64,000 nt of DNA from JBMNCQ01 sp049366715 (GCA_049366715.1 JBMNCQ010000007.1:9090-73089), one strand, 5' to 3'; positions 44,424 through 53,800 are shown, numbered from the stretch's first letter. Notes: a model not told the origin generated them from the sequence alone. Program-made: numbers and translations.

Positions 44424-44810
44424 ATGCAGGATAAGCAACTCACCTTAGTACCTTTAGAGATTACCTTAAGCATTTGCCGGTTAGCGCCTCAGGAGAGAAT
44501 CCCTGAGTGGGTAAATGCTGCCGGTGATTTTCTTTCTATAACCCGGACCCGGGCAGAGCTATCCGTAGTTTGTCCCGCGGGTCTTGTTCCCGGAGGTATC
44601 CGGGCGGAAGCAGGCTGGAAAGCATTTAAAGTCCAAGGACAGCTGGATTTCGGTCTTACCGGGATTTTAGCCGCTATTGCCGAACCCCTGGCAAAAAAAT
44701 CCATCAGTATTTTTGCCGTATCCACCTACGATACCGATTATGTTTTGGTAAAAGAAGCAGATTTTGCCGCAGCCAGGCATATTTTAAAGAATGATTTTGT
44801 GATCGGCTGA
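44424..44810 (+). CDS. ACT-domain protein
   Basis: 128 residues. C-terminal half has the ACT pattern G-Q-L-D-F-G-L-T-G-I-L-A-A-I-A-E-P-L-A followed by I-S-I-F-A-V-S-T-Y-D-T-D-Y-V-L-V, and the N-terminal part T-L-S-I-C-R-L makes the paired half (ACT_7/CASTOR-like arrangement). Likely binds an amino acid as a free-standing regulator. Its target is unknown. Confidence 0.85.
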   Translation: MQDKQLTLVPLEITLSICRLAPQERIPEWVNAAGDFLSITRTRAELSVVCPAGLVPGGIRAEAGWKAFKVQGQLDFGLTGILAAIAEPLAKKSISIFAVSTYDTDYVLVKEADFAAARHILKNDFVIG

Positions 44811-44874
44811 TTCAATCAATTATCACCAAGAAAATCAGCGGCTGTAAAATAAATTACCGAAAGAGGTGGTCTAA

Positions 44875-45393
44875 TTGGCAGAGCGTATAATCGGAAAGCT
44901 GGGGGATCCGGCTTTGCGTAAAGTTTGTAAATCTGTTTCCGGCGTGACTGTTCATATTATCAAGATCCTTGATGATATGAAAGAAACACTCGCGGCAGCA
45001 AATAACGGGGCAGCCCTGGCGGCTCCGCAGGTAGGCATTCTCAAAAAAATTGTTGTTATCGACAGTGGTGAGGGTATGATTGAATTGATTAATCCCGAAA
45101 TAGTCGCAAAATCCGGTGAGCAGCTGGGGGCCGAGGCCTGTTTGTCCATACCCGGTATCTGGGGCAGGGTCAAAAGAGCTAACTATGTTAAAGTAAAGGC
45201 CTTGAACAGAGCGGGGGAGGAGTTTGTCATTGAAGGAGAGGAATTTATGGCCCGCTGCCTGCAGCATGAGATTGACCATTTGAGCGGTATTTTATTTATC
45301 GACCATGTTTCTCCCGGGGAAATTTTTAACGAGGTCACCAATGACCCCCTAAACATTTATGAATTGCTAAAGGCATCTAAAGCAAATCTTTAA
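44875..45393 (+). CDS. def: peptide deformylase
   Basis: 172 residues from TTG 44875, after GAAAGAGGTGGTCTAA. Removes the formyl group from new proteins using a metal held by C89, H131 and H135. Motif 1 is A-L-A-A-P-Q-V-G, motif 2 reads E-A-C-L-S (usual E-G-C-L-S) and motif 3 Q-H-E-I-D-H. The Gly to Ala change beside the metal Cys is a variant. The C-terminus (E-L-L-K-A-S-K) is short. It is not linked to fmt here, so it may be a second deformylase. Confidence 0.94.
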   Translation: MAERIIGKLGDPALRKVCKSVSGVTVHIIKILDDMKETLAAANNGAALAAPQVGILKKIVVIDSGEGMIELINPEIVAKSGEQLGAEACLSIPGIWGRVKRANYVKVKALNRAGEEFVIEGEEFMARCLQHEIDHLSGILFIDHVSPGEIFNEVTNDPLNIYELLKASKANL

Positions 45394-45447
45394 GGCGTGT
45401 TTTCAGATAAGAACCGCACAAATTTTATAAAGAATTGAGGCGGGAAA

Positions 45448-45900
45448 ATGACCGTAAAATATGTGCATACCAATCTTGTTGCCCGGGACCGGAAAAAATT
45501 AGCGGAGTTTTATATTGATGTATTTAACTGCAAGCCGTTATATCCGGAAAGGGACCTGGCCGGGCAATGGCTGGCCAAGCTGACGGGAATAAATGATGTC
45601 CGGATCAGAGGCATTCATTTAGAACTGCCCGGCTATGAAAATGGACCGACTTTGGAGATTTTTCAATATGAACCGGCTAATTTTAAAGAAGATGCTCCTC
45701 TGTTAAATGAGCAGGGATTCCGGCACATTGCTTTTCATGTTGCCGAGGTAGAAGAAACAGCCGCCCGGCTGGTCAGTAATGGCGGGAAAGTACTGAGTGA
45801 GATCATAAAACAGGATTACGGCGGGCTTGGCTTATTAACAGTTGTCTATGCTCAAGACCCTGAAGGCAACTTCATCGAAATACAGAATTGGAGCAAATGA
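45448..45900 (+). CDS. VOC-family (glyoxalase-like) protein
   Basis: 150 residues. Two beta-alpha-beta-beta-beta modules: V-H-T-N-L-V-A-R-D at the start with the metal-type His, L-E-I-F-Q-Y closing module 1, H-I-A-F-H-V and the end D-P-E-G-N-F-I-E-I-Q, the signature of module 2 with Glu ligand. Lyase, isomerase or dioxygenase type cannot be decided. ATG after GAGGCGGGAAA. Confidence 0.88.
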   Translation: MTVKYVHTNLVARDRKKLAEFYIDVFNCKPLYPERDLAGQWLAKLTGINDVRIRGIHLELPGYENGPTLEIFQYEPANFKEDAPLLNEQGFRHIAFHVAEVEETAARLVSNGGKVLSEIIKQDYGGLGLLTVVYAQDPEGNFIEIQNWSK

Positions 45901-45969
45901 TTGATTAGGTTAAGATAGTTGTGAATACCAAGATCACAAAGGCTTGGTGAAGGGATAGGAGGGAAGTCC

Positions 45970-46656
45970 ATGAAGATTCATTATCTACAGCATGTTCATT
46001 TTGAAGATGCGGCCAATATTGGAATCTGGACCGCAGAGAAAGGTCATCAAATGACAGGGACGCGCTTATTTGCCGGGGAGAGGCTGCCTTCGGCAGAAGA
46101 ATATGATTGGCTGGTGGTAATGGGCGGACCCATGAATATTTACGAGGAAAATAAATATCCCTGGCTTACGCAAGAGAAAAGGTTTATAGAAAAGGCGATT
46201 AAGGAAAATAAAATTGTCCTGGGTATCTGCCTGGGAGCTCAGCTTATCGCCGACGTACTTGGCGGACAAGTTGTACATAATCAATATAAAGAAATTGGCT
46301 GGTTCCCTGTCTCCCTGACTGAAGCAGCGGCGAACCGCCCAAAGAACTATTCATTGCCTGAGTCTTTTATGGCCTTTCACTGGCATGGCGATACATTTGA
46401 AATGCCCCGGGGATGTACACGGCTGGCGGAGAGCGAAGGATGCGCCAATCAGGCTTTTGCGTATAGGGATCATGTTTTCGGGTTGCAATTTCATTTGGAA
46501 TCTTCTCCCGCAAGTGTAGCAAATCTGCTAAGAAACTGCAGTGATGAAATAGTCCCCGGGAAATATATTCAAGAAACCGGCGCGATCTTAGGACAAAACT
46601 ATTTTGCAGAAATATATAAAACGATGACATTATTTTTAAATAATATTGCCGGGTAA
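45970..46656 (+). CDS. type 1 glutamine amidotransferase
   Basis: 228 residues. Class I amidotransferase triad: nucleophile C87 in G-I-C-L-G-A-Q, H175 and E177 in F-H-L-E-S. The N-terminal V-M-G-G-P-M-N-I-Y and the W-H-G-D-T-F segment place it with GMP-synthase-like stand-alone amidotransferases (GATase1 family) which may hydrolyse gamma-glutamyl compounds. ATG after GATAGGAGGGAAG. Confidence 0.92.
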   Translation: MKIHYLQHVHFEDAANIGIWTAEKGHQMTGTRLFAGERLPSAEEYDWLVVMGGPMNIYEENKYPWLTQEKRFIEKAIKENKIVLGICLGAQLIADVLGGQVVHNQYKEIGWFPVSLTEAAANRPKNYSLPESFMAFHWHGDTFEMPRGCTRLAESEGCANQAFAYRDHVFGLQFHLESSPASVANLLRNCSDEIVPGKYIQETGAILGQNYFAEIYKTMTLFLNNIAG

Positions 46657-46736
46657 TTTTAAATAATAATTAAAACGGAGAGACAGGAAGAAGGCGCAGG
46701 CTTTAACAGTCTTTAGTACAGCCGGCGGATGAGATA

Positions 46737-47243
46737 TTATTTGGTCAGTGCCTGGTTCCGGTCCGGGAATTTTAAGTATTTAATGATAAAGAAAGTTGCA
46801 ATTAGCGACCATAGATGGTAAAGCAGATAATAGGCAATTGTCGTATCATAAGTGCTGTATTTGGCTACCGTGGAGTCTAACGCGGGAACAAGGGCAAGCT
46901 GAAAGAACCACATACAAAATGCGATCCCGCTTAGTTTGATTAGTTTTTCTTCAGGACCCGTTGTTTTATAGAGGTATGCCGATAATATCCCGAATAAGCC
47001 GCCCAGACTATAATTTGTGATGATTCCTACCACCCAGGTACCAGTATGCATGGATTTATTGGGGATATGTAAAATGAATCTTGCACCGTATTCCGTTATA
47101 CTTAAGGGGATTATCCCGGTAAAGTGAAGGGTTAAAGAAATTGTGGTTAATGCTGTTGTAGCAATTAAGCCTGCCAAAAAACCACAGGTCCATGTTTTGA
47201 ACTTTACTTTTTCTTTAAAAGTAGCTTCCGGTTTATTTTTCAT
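46737..47243 (-). CDS. multi-pass membrane protein of unknown function
   Basis: 168 residues with four to five hydrophobic segments (about 17-40, 70-92, 103-124, 136-158). The first is preceded by a lysine-rich start (E-K-V-K-F-K-T-W). No transporter or enzyme motif is recognised. Transcribed against its neighbours; the ribosome site is weak (GGAGA). Confidence 0.6.
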   Translation of the reverse strand: MKNKPEATFKEKVKFKTWTCGFLAGLIATTALTTISLTLHFTGIIPLSITEYGARFILHIPNKSMHTGTWVVGIITNYSLGGLFGILSAYLYKTTGPEEKLIKLSGIAFCMWFFQLALVPALDSTVAKYSTYDTTIAYYLLYHLWSLIATFFIIKYLKFPDRNQALTK

Positions 47244-47404
47244 ACTTAATCTCCAGGGGGCGATCTATTAATTATTATTTATGAATCCCATTAAAATATG
47301 CACGGTAAAAAAGATAATTTTGTGAAATTCCTTGAGTCACCCCAAAGATCTGTAGAGGAGATCAAAAAGTGGAAAAATATCAAATATTTTAGGTGAGGCT
47401 GAAA

Positions 47405-47935
47405 ATGAAATTTAAGAATTATCACTGGCTTATGATACTGCTGACTTTTCTTTGTATGGCATTTTCCGTATATTATCCCCTTAGTAACTATGCTGAACTG
47501 CCGGAAAGAATTCCGACCCATTTTAACGGGGCAGGGCAGCCTGATTCATGGGCCCCGAAAAATATGGCTAACTTATTGACAGGTCAAGTCATTATCGTAT
47601 TTACTTTATTCATTATGGTGCCTATTGTATGGTGGATGGCAGCGGTAAGTGACCCAAGGAAAATAATCAGCGGTCCCCGGAAAAAAGTAGAAAAAATGAG
47701 TCCGGCAAGAGCAGAGCAGGTCCGGGAGACAGTAGTTTTTCATCTGCTGTTCATCATGTTTCTGGTGGCATTATTAATTATGACCATTTCCCGAGGGACA
47801 GTTTTAGTTGCTCTGGCGGAAAAGACAGCCATAGGCGGAGGTGTGGCCTTTATCATTGTTTTATTGGTTTCTGATGCGGTTTTTTTAACCTGGCGGGTGA
47901 TCAAGCTGGTGAATAAGCAGGATTCCTGTAATTAA
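47405..47935 (+). CDS. DUF1648-domain membrane protein
   Basis: 176 residues from ATG 47405 behind GGTGAGG; a GTG at 47393 falls in the ribosome site. Four membrane helices. The N-terminal part has the DUF1648 signature Y-A-E-L-P-E-R-I-P-T-H-F-N-G-A-G-Q-P-D-S-W-A-P-K. The family includes the N-terminal domain of SdpI, an immunity factor, but most members have no known role. Confidence 0.85.
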   Translation: MKFKNYHWLMILLTFLCMAFSVYYPLSNYAELPERIPTHFNGAGQPDSWAPKNMANLLTGQVIIVFTLFIMVPIVWWMAAVSDPRKIISGPRKKVEKMSPARAEQVRETVVFHLLFIMFLVALLIMTISRGTVLVALAEKTAIGGGVAFIIVLLVSDAVFLTWRVIKLVNKQDSCN

Positions 47936-47970
47936 AAATGCGGCTTAGTTAATCACGTGATATGCGCAAA

Positions 47971-47996
47971 AAAATTCCCTGTAACAGGGGAATTTT
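47971..47996. terminator. bidirectional terminator
   Basis: AAAATTCCCTG / CAGGGGAATTTT with a 3-base loop and one bulge, flanked by A tract and T tract, between convergent genes at 47935 and 48019. Confidence 0.85.
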
Positions 47997-48018
47997 AAAG
48001 CGGGAAATTCCGGAAAGT

Positions 48019-48462
48019 CTAATGAAATTCAACATCAATCCGTTTTTTCGTATCGGCCTGGAGTTTGGGCATATGAATTTCTAAGACCCCGTTCTTATAT
48101 TTTGCTGTTACACCTTCCGCAGAAACCCGGGCCGGCAAGCTGATTGAGCGTTGAAAACGTCCGTAAAAACGTTCTTGGCGGTGCATATTTTCTTCTTTAA
48201 ATGCGTTGAGCCTGTTTACGGTACCGCCGATCACTAGGAGATTATTGTCAATTGCAATATCTACATCTTCTTTTTTTTCTAATCCGGGGATTTCACAACT
48301 GGCTACAACTTCCTTTTCTGTTTCGTAAACATCAATACTGGGGTTGCCGAAATTCTGCCCGAGATTTGTTCTGAGCGCAGGAATTTCCGTTGTAAAGAAA
48401 CGGTCGAATTCACGTCTGATGTTTTCCAGCTGGCGTAACGGTTCGTAAGGGATTAAAGACAT
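48019..48462 (-). CDS. Hsp20/alpha-crystallin small heat-shock protein
   Basis: 147 residues; ATG after GCGAGGAGGTTTGGCAG. Alpha-crystallin domain with I-D-V-Y-E-T-E-K-E-V-V, C-E-I-P-G-L-E-K-K-E-D, F-Y-G-R-F-Q-R-S-I-S-L-P, and the G-V-L and I-H-M-P-K end motifs (A-K-Y-K-N-G-V-L-E-I-H-M-P-K). ATP-independent chaperone. It is the last ordinary chromosomal gene before the tRNA and the island. Confidence 0.95.
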   Translation of the reverse strand: MSLIPYEPLRQLENIRREFDRFFTTEIPALRTNLGQNFGNPSIDVYETEKEVVASCEIPGLEKKEDVDIAIDNNLLVIGGTVNRLNAFKEENMHRQERFYGRFQRSISLPARVSAEGVTAKYKNGVLEIHMPKLQADTKKRIDVEFH

Positions 48463-48675
48463 ACTGCCAAACCTCCTCGCTAAGATTTATCATTTGCTAC
48501 GTGTTAGAGTACCCAATGCGAGAATATCTATTCAACAGCAGGCAATTTACAGGAGAGAAATTTTGGCTATGGCCAGAGCTGCTTTTATGTAGTATAATTG
48601 TTTATTGTAATAGTTAAAATGTGTGCGGAGGTGTGTGGGGGAAGTAGGCAGGATAAGCAGAAAAGTGATTATCAT

Positions 48676-48750
48676 GCTGATGTGGCTCAGTGGTAGAGCA
48701 GCGCACTCGTAATGCGCAGGTCGCCGGTTCAAATCCGGCCATCAGCTCCA
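48676..48750 (+). tRNA. tRNA-Thr (CGT anticodon)
   Basis: 75 nt fold as a full cloverleaf: acceptor GCTGATG/CATCAGC, D-stem GCTC/GAGC, anticodon stem GCGCA/TGCGC with loop CTCGTAA (anticodon CGT, reads ACG), T-stem GCCGG/CCGGC with TTCAAAT loop, discriminator T and an encoded CCA. The gene is intact and is the presumed integration site of the island. Confidence 0.96.
48715..48750. repeat. attachment-type repeat in tRNA-Thr 3' end (copy 1)
   Basis: 36 bp from the anticodon-stem end to CCA; copy 2 at 49737-49772 differs at one base. Typical of an element that used the tRNA 3' end for integration. Confidence 0.75.
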
Positions 48751-48756
48751 AGTGAT

Positions 48757-48802
48757 AAGCTGCATTTTTGTTGGTAGTAAACCAATGAAATGCAGCTTTT
48801 TC
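48757..48802 (+). terminator. hairpin after tRNA-Thr
   Basis: AAGCTGCATTT / AAATGCAGCTT stem with an inner TTGGT/ACCAA hairpin, followed by TTTT. Its left arm plus the bases before it (CAAGTGATAAGCTGCATTTT, 48749-48768) recur exactly at 58440-58459. Confidence 0.75.
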
Positions 48803-48870
48803 ATATCTAAAACAGCCTTTATCTTTGTAGTACCCAAGTTGCTGCATTTTTGCGTTGAGGAGGATTTGAA

Positions 48871-49122
48871 ATGAGTAAACAGATTACCACTATTCCTGCA
48901 AAAGACAATTGGTCGGATAAAAGGTTAAAGGTTGCTGCCTATTGTCTTGTCAGTACAGAGTATGGGGAACAAAGATAAAGTATAAAGTCACAAATAGCTT
49001 ACTATACGCAAAAAATCTGTAATAATCCGGATTGGGATTTTGCCGGTATTTACGCTGAGCAGGAATCTGGTACAAGAGTAGATAAGAGAGATGAAGTTCA
49101 GCGATTAATGAAAGACGGCTAA
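48871..49122 (+). pseudogene. serine recombinase, N-terminal fragment with stop codons
   Basis: ATG after GAGGAGGATTTG. The frame reads R-L-K-V-A-A-Y-C-L-V-S-T-E-Y, the start of a large serine recombinase with the catalytic Ser, but with Leu where the catalytic Arg of C-R-V-S-T stands. A TAA follows at 48976, after which the same frame continues S-Q-I-A-Y-Y-T-Q-K-I-C-N-N-P and A-G-I-Y-A-E-Q-E-S-G-T-R until a TAA at 49120. Everything downstream is missing. Dead. The second copy of this family at 58582 is longer but also broken. Confidence 0.85.
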
Positions 49123-49158
49123 AAGAATTAAGCGTAGAATATGCAAAAAGCAGGATGA

Positions 49159-49321
49159 AAAGCCTTTCGGCGCCAATATCATAGAACAGTTGGCAGAAAT
49201 GATTCCTGCCCTTGCGGTAGCGGCAAAAAATATAAGAAGTGTTGCTTGCAAGGGATGAGCAACAGGTCATACTCCATGATAGCTATGACGTGCTTCCTTT
49301 TGAAGTTAAGACGATCAAAAT
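49159..49321 (+). pseudogene. SEC-C zinc-motif fragment
   Basis: Frame contains [19 protein letters not shown] (49189-49245), the SEC-C zinc-binding motif that ends SecA and many small accessory proteins. Upstream there is a stop codon at once and no recognisable body. It is a remnant that joins, in another frame, the AbiEii fragment. Which parent gene it came from is not known. Confidence 0.7.
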
Positions 49322-49709
49322 AGAGCGCATCTTCGCGGACAAGATTCTGGCGGCTGAATTTTATTATCAGCGGCAAATGCTATTTGATGGAGCAAAGCAT
49401 TTATACGATCTGACTTTGATGATGAAAACCGAAAGAATTTCTACCCTTCTTACCCGGCGAGATAAATTTCATAAAATGCTTGAATGTAAGCGGCGTGAGG
49501 AACAAAACAGAATCGGCAGCGACTTGGCGAATAAGTCTTTTGCTGATTTTCTGCTTTTTAAAGCCTTTGAAACTGACGCCAAGCTTCAGGTGACTTTTGC
49601 GGAAATGCAGAAAGTTTACATTTTTAACGATGCAGACATAATCCCATTTTCGGAAGTAATAAAGCAGATGGATAACCTTTACACGATAATGCACGGGCTG
49701 GACAGTTAA
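49239..49709 (+). pseudogene. AbiEii-type nucleotidyltransferase toxin, C-terminal fragment
   Basis: About 155 residues with the conserved C-terminal segment of AbiEii/AbiGii toxins: [14 protein letters not shown], then F-D-G-A-K-H-L-Y-D-L-T-L-M-M. The N-terminal nucleotidyltransferase catalytic motif (G-S, D-x-D) is absent and the fragment begins inside the SEC-C region. AbiEii is the toxin of a type IV phage-abortive system; here neither the catalytic half nor the AbiEi antitoxin remains, so it cannot work. It lies inside the tRNA-repeat-bounded segment. Confidence 0.75.
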
Positions 49710-49736
49710 ATGAATTTATACTACCTTGCGAACAGC

Positions 49737-49772
49737 CGCAGGTCGCCGGTTCAAATCCGGCCATCGGCTCCA
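49737..49772. repeat. attachment-type repeat (copy 2 of tRNA-Thr 3' end)
   Basis: Same 36 bp as 48715-48750 except A to G at 49766. No tRNA body lies before it, so it is a footprint of recombination and not a gene. Confidence 0.75.
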
Positions 49773-49790
49773 AAATTTTAGATAGTTATA

Positions 49791-49830
49791 GATGCCATGC
49801 GGTCAAAGCCGCATGGCATCGGCCTTTTTG
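49791..49830 (+). terminator. strong hairpin with T tract
   Basis: GATGCCATGCGG / CCGCATGGCATC, perfect 12-bp stem with a TCAAAG loop, then GGCCTTTTTGG. Confidence 0.85.
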
Positions 49831-49841
49831 GGCGCACCGGG

Positions 49842-49889
49842 GTGAACGGCTATGAGGTGGGTTCCGATGGTGTAAGAAAAGCAAAATAA
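49842..49889 (+). pseudogene. C-terminal remnant of a cell-wall-binding protein
   Basis: Reads V-N-G-Y-E-V-G-S-D-G-V-R-K-A-K-stop, closely matching the last residues (V-D-G-Y-D-V-D-G-N-G-V-R-K-V-K) of the large surface protein at 50831-58219. It is therefore the tail of a deleted second copy or relative of that gene. Confidence 0.7.
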
Positions 49890-49964
49890 CTGCAAGAGAG
49901 CGCCCGCATATTGCGACAGTCCCTCCACAATATACAAATTGCTTTCGATGCAGGCTCTGAATGG

Positions 49965-50603
49965 TTAGACGTTGTTATTTGTTTGAGAGCATATTCCCTC
50001 CAAAAGCAACAGGCAATGCTCCTCTGCTTGCTCTTTCAAATTAAAGTCGGGATAGCGGACACACCATTCATAGCTGATGCCCCGAAATGCCATCACAAAA
50101 TGTCGGGAAAGGGCTTCCGCCGTTAAAGTGCTCTTAACCTCCCCCCGCCGGATCCCTTTCTCCAGTACACCATGAAACAGCGCATAAAGTTCTCTGTTGT
50201 AACCTTTCACCGCTTCGGTATCCACGGTTCCGGCCAGCAGCATTTGGTAAACCTTTTTCATATTTTCATAGCCGATGGTATTCAAAAGCGTTTCTGCTAT
50301 TTTTTGAGTTAGCGCAAGGAGTACCTCTGAAGCTGGCATATCAGCGGGTAGCGTTTCTAAAAAGGTTTTGTAATCCGTGTCGGCTCGGGTTGCGTAGTCG
50401 GCAATCAAAATGGCGATCAGCGCATCCTTGGACTCGAAGTGTACATAAAAAGCACCCTTGGTGATACCGGCCTCGTCGGTGATGTCTTCTACGTTAACAT
50501 CGGAGAAATTGCGCTCTGTAAATAACCTTTCCGCAATCTCATATAGCTTCTTTTTCGTTTCGGCTCCCTGCGCCTTCCGCTTGCCGAGTTTTTTCTCTCT
50601 CAT
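49965..50603 (-). CDS. TetR-family transcriptional regulator
   Basis: 212 residues; ATG after GAGGAGTGGAAAT. HTH region near residues 25-70: A-E-R-L-F-T-E-R-N-F-S-D-V-N-V-E-D-I-T-D-E-A-G-I-T-K-G-A-F-Y-V-H-F-E-S-K-D-A-L, the textbook TetR pattern. The C-terminal ligand domain is of unknown specificity. It diverges from the giant surface protein; the intergenic repeats suggest that it controls that gene and itself. Confidence 0.94.
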   Translation of the reverse strand: MREKKLGKRKAQGAETKKKLYEIAERLFTERNFSDVNVEDITDEAGITKGAFYVHFESKDALIAILIADYATRADTDYKTFLETLPADMPASEVLLALTQKIAETLLNTIGYENMKKVYQMLLAGTVDTEAVKGYNRELYALFHGVLEKGIRRGEVKSTLTAEALSRHFVMAFRGISYEWCVRYPDFNLKEQAEEHCLLLLEGICSQTNNNV

Positions 50604-50655
50604 ATTTCCACTCCTCTATTGAATTTTTCAAAAAAAATCAGTATAATAAATTAGG

Positions 50656-50692
50656 TTAGTGAACCAATTTAGTGAACGCGGTTACTAATTTA
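50656..50692. promoter_or_regulatory. candidate TetR operator
   Basis: TTAGTGAAC occurs at 50656-50664 and 50669-50677 as direct repeats, and the inverted GGTTACTAA follows at 50680-50688. Lies between the divergent starts, with TATAAT-like boxes (50642-50647) for the regulator. Confidence 0.55.
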
Positions 50693-50830
50693 GAGTATAG
50701 CACCTGTCAGGCTTAAATTCAAGTAGTCAGGCTGAAATAGTTACACTTCTTCGAATTCTGCCTGACAAAGTATGCAGTGCAATTTGTAGATTCAATAGGA
50801 GTTTTCATTATAAGAAATGGAGGAAATGGT

Positions 50831-53800
50831 ATGAGCAGACACAAAACAAAGCAAAGGCTCACGGCTATGATGCTGTCCGTCATCATGGTTGTGGGTATGA
50901 TGCCTGTCTCGGCGCAGGCTGAAACCGGCACATTTCCCATTGGCACAAGTGGTGAGATTACCGCTTGTGAGGCATTGGGGTCGGACATTGCAATGCGGCG
51001 TATGCCGCTTGGTACATCCGAAAAGGATTTGGAGTTGCCGGATACCCTGACGGCGACGATACAGATTGCAGCTTTAGAAGAAGAACCGGTGTTGGACTCC
51101 GGAGAAACTGATGCGGAGCCGGACAGCGCCGATACGGCAAGCGGGTCAGCGATTGGCATTGATGAAAAAGATGATACCGGAGCTGGCGTAGAGGCTGAAA
51201 TTGCCTCTTCCTCCGATGCGCAAGAAGATGGGGAGCGCTTCGAAGCCGAGCCAATGGAGAAAACCGTGGACAGCACAGATGAAATTACCGTTCCCCTGCC
51301 TGCCACATGGGCTTCATCACCGGAATACGACGGCGAAGCGGCAGATACATATATTTTCACGCCCGAGTTACCGGAGGGATTTACCCCGGCCGGCGGCGTG
51401 GAAGTCCCGGCAATCACTGTGGCCGTGGGTGCGGCTGCCCCTACAGGCACAGTCACGGCCTTTGACGTGCTGCCCGAGGATGTTCGCTGGCAAAACACCA
51501 CCGCACCGGAGTTCCCGGAAACGGTAGGCGGCACCGTGGAGGGCAAGGCTGTTCAAATCCCGGTGACATGGGAGGCCGGCCATGATTATGATACAGAATA
51601 TCCCCAGCGGGGGCTGTATGTGTTCACCGCCGTTTTGAGCGAAGGATATGGAATTGGGGACGGCGTGGAACTTCCCCGCATGACGGTGTTCATACCCGTT
51701 AGTGCAAGGCGTATGGCGGCGCGCAGGGCGGGCGGCGGCACAACAGACAGCCCGCTGGAAATCACCACTGCGGCGCAGCTTGCCGAGATTGCCACGCTGG
51801 TGAATGCCCGCGAAAATGGATTGGAGCTGTTTTTGTTCAACGATGCGGATGCGCACATTATGCTGGAGCTGCAAAACGACATTGACCTCTTGGCATACTC
51901 CAAAGGCAAGGGTTGGATGCCCATTGGCACAAGCGGATGTCCCTTTGGCGGCGTCTTTGACGGCGGCGGCAACCGTATTACGGGGCTGTATATCAACCGC
52001 ACTGAGCATTTTCAGGGATTGTTTGGCTGTGTCGGCAGCGGCGGAACGATACGGAATATTGGCGTGGAGAATGTCAACATTACCGGCGGTAATTATGTCG
52101 GCGGCGTGGCGGGATACTCCGATGGTATGGCGGAAAACTGCTACAGTACCGGTACTGTAGCCGGCGCAATGGGAAGCGGCGGTGTGGTGGGTCATGTGTA
52201 TTCCGGTACAGTGCAAAACTGTTACAACACCGGCACTGTCTCCGGCATTGCCAATGTCGGCGGCGTGGTCGGCACGGCGTCTGACGGAACACTGATCAAC
52301 TGCTATAGCACCGGCGATATCTCCGGTACCGATGATATCGGTGGTGTGATGGGGTATCTCTCCGGCGGAACGGTGCAAAATTGCGCCGCACTGAATCCTT
52401 CGGTCAGCGGCACAAACAAAGTGGGGCGCGTAGCGGGGCATACCGATGGCGGCACACTTTCCGGTAACATCGCCTTTTCCGGAATGACGGTGACGCAGGA
52501 TGACAGCGCAAAAACGCCTGTTGAGGGTGCGGATCAGGTGGACGGTGAATCCAAAACAGCCGCCGGCATCAGGGCAGCAGGCTTCTTTGAAGCGCTGTTT
52601 GACAATGACACGGCGTGGATATACGCAGTTGGTGAGTTGCCTGGCTTCGGTGCAACGCTTGATATGCCGGAGTATATTGTGGACGGCAACGATTCGAACT
52701 TCTACGGCATGGGCACAAGCGAGAACCCCTACCAGATTATGACCGCTGCTGACCTTGCCCAGCTGGCGGCACTGGTGAATTCGGGAGATGCAGATTACAG
52801 CAACAAACACTATAGATTGCTGAACGACCTTGACCTTTCCGGCTATGCAAGCGGAGGTGGTTGGACACCTATTGGCAATGAGACCAACTGTTTCAACGGG
52901 ACCTTTGACGGTGGCGGACATAAGGTTACCAACCTAACTATCCAACGTATCGACACGGATTATCAGGGATTGTTTGGCTGCATTGGCGGTGGCGGTACGA
53001 TTAAAAAGCTTGGGGTGGTGGATGCCAGCATTACCGGAACCCAGCATATCGGCGGCGTGGTAGGCAAGGTTCACGGTGGCACAGTGCAAAATTGTTACAG
53101 CAGCGGTCGTATCTCAATGGATTACTTCTCCAGTCAATATGTAGGCGGAGTGGCGGGAAGCGTTGAGGAAGGTGGCGCGATAGAAAACTGCTACAGTACT
53201 TCCGCCGTTGGGGGCACGAGGATAGTCGGCGGTGTAGTGGGATTCCTTGGCGGCTCCGGCACAGTACAAAACTGCTACAGCACCGGCAGCATCGGCAGCG
53301 GCGACAGCGGCAGCAGTAGACAACACAGCGGTGGTGTGGTGGGATATTTCCGCAACGGAGTAGTAAAAAATTGTGCCGCGCTGAACTCATTGGTTTTCTC
53401 CGAAAGCACTGCAGGACGCGTGGTAGGCTATATTGACATCAGTAGTGATCTTTCGGGCAACATCGCCTTTGGCGGTATGATAGTCAAAGACGATACGGTA
53501 TCCGGGGGCACGCTGACAGATAATAACGGTGCCGACAAATCCGCCGCCGAAATCAGTGCGGAGGGCTTCTTTGAGACCCTGTTTGCCAATGATACGGTAT
53601 GGACATATGCGCAAGGCAAGCTGCCCGGTTTTGGCACGGCGACAGATATGCCGGCACATCTGCTCCCAGCGGGTACGAGTCTCTTTGAGGGCGATGGTAT
53701 GAGCGATAATCCCTACCTCATTAAAACCGCCGCAGACCTTGCCTTACTGGCAGAGCTGGTGAATAAGCACGCCGTTGCTTATGCGCAAGAGAATGTCCAC

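Noticed and set aside
49159..49321. A secA gene, suggested by the SEC-C motif
   Set aside because: Only about 50 residues remain, with a stop directly before and no translocase body.
49737..49772. Second tRNA-Thr gene
   Set aside because: Only the 3' 36 bases are present; no D-arm or anticodon arm precedes them.
51368..52921. 517-codon open frame on the - strand inside the surface-protein gene
   Set aside because: It mirrors the GLUG repeats of the + strand gene, is rich in Arg, His and Cys as expected of an antisense shadow of GC-rich repeats, and has no ribosome site.
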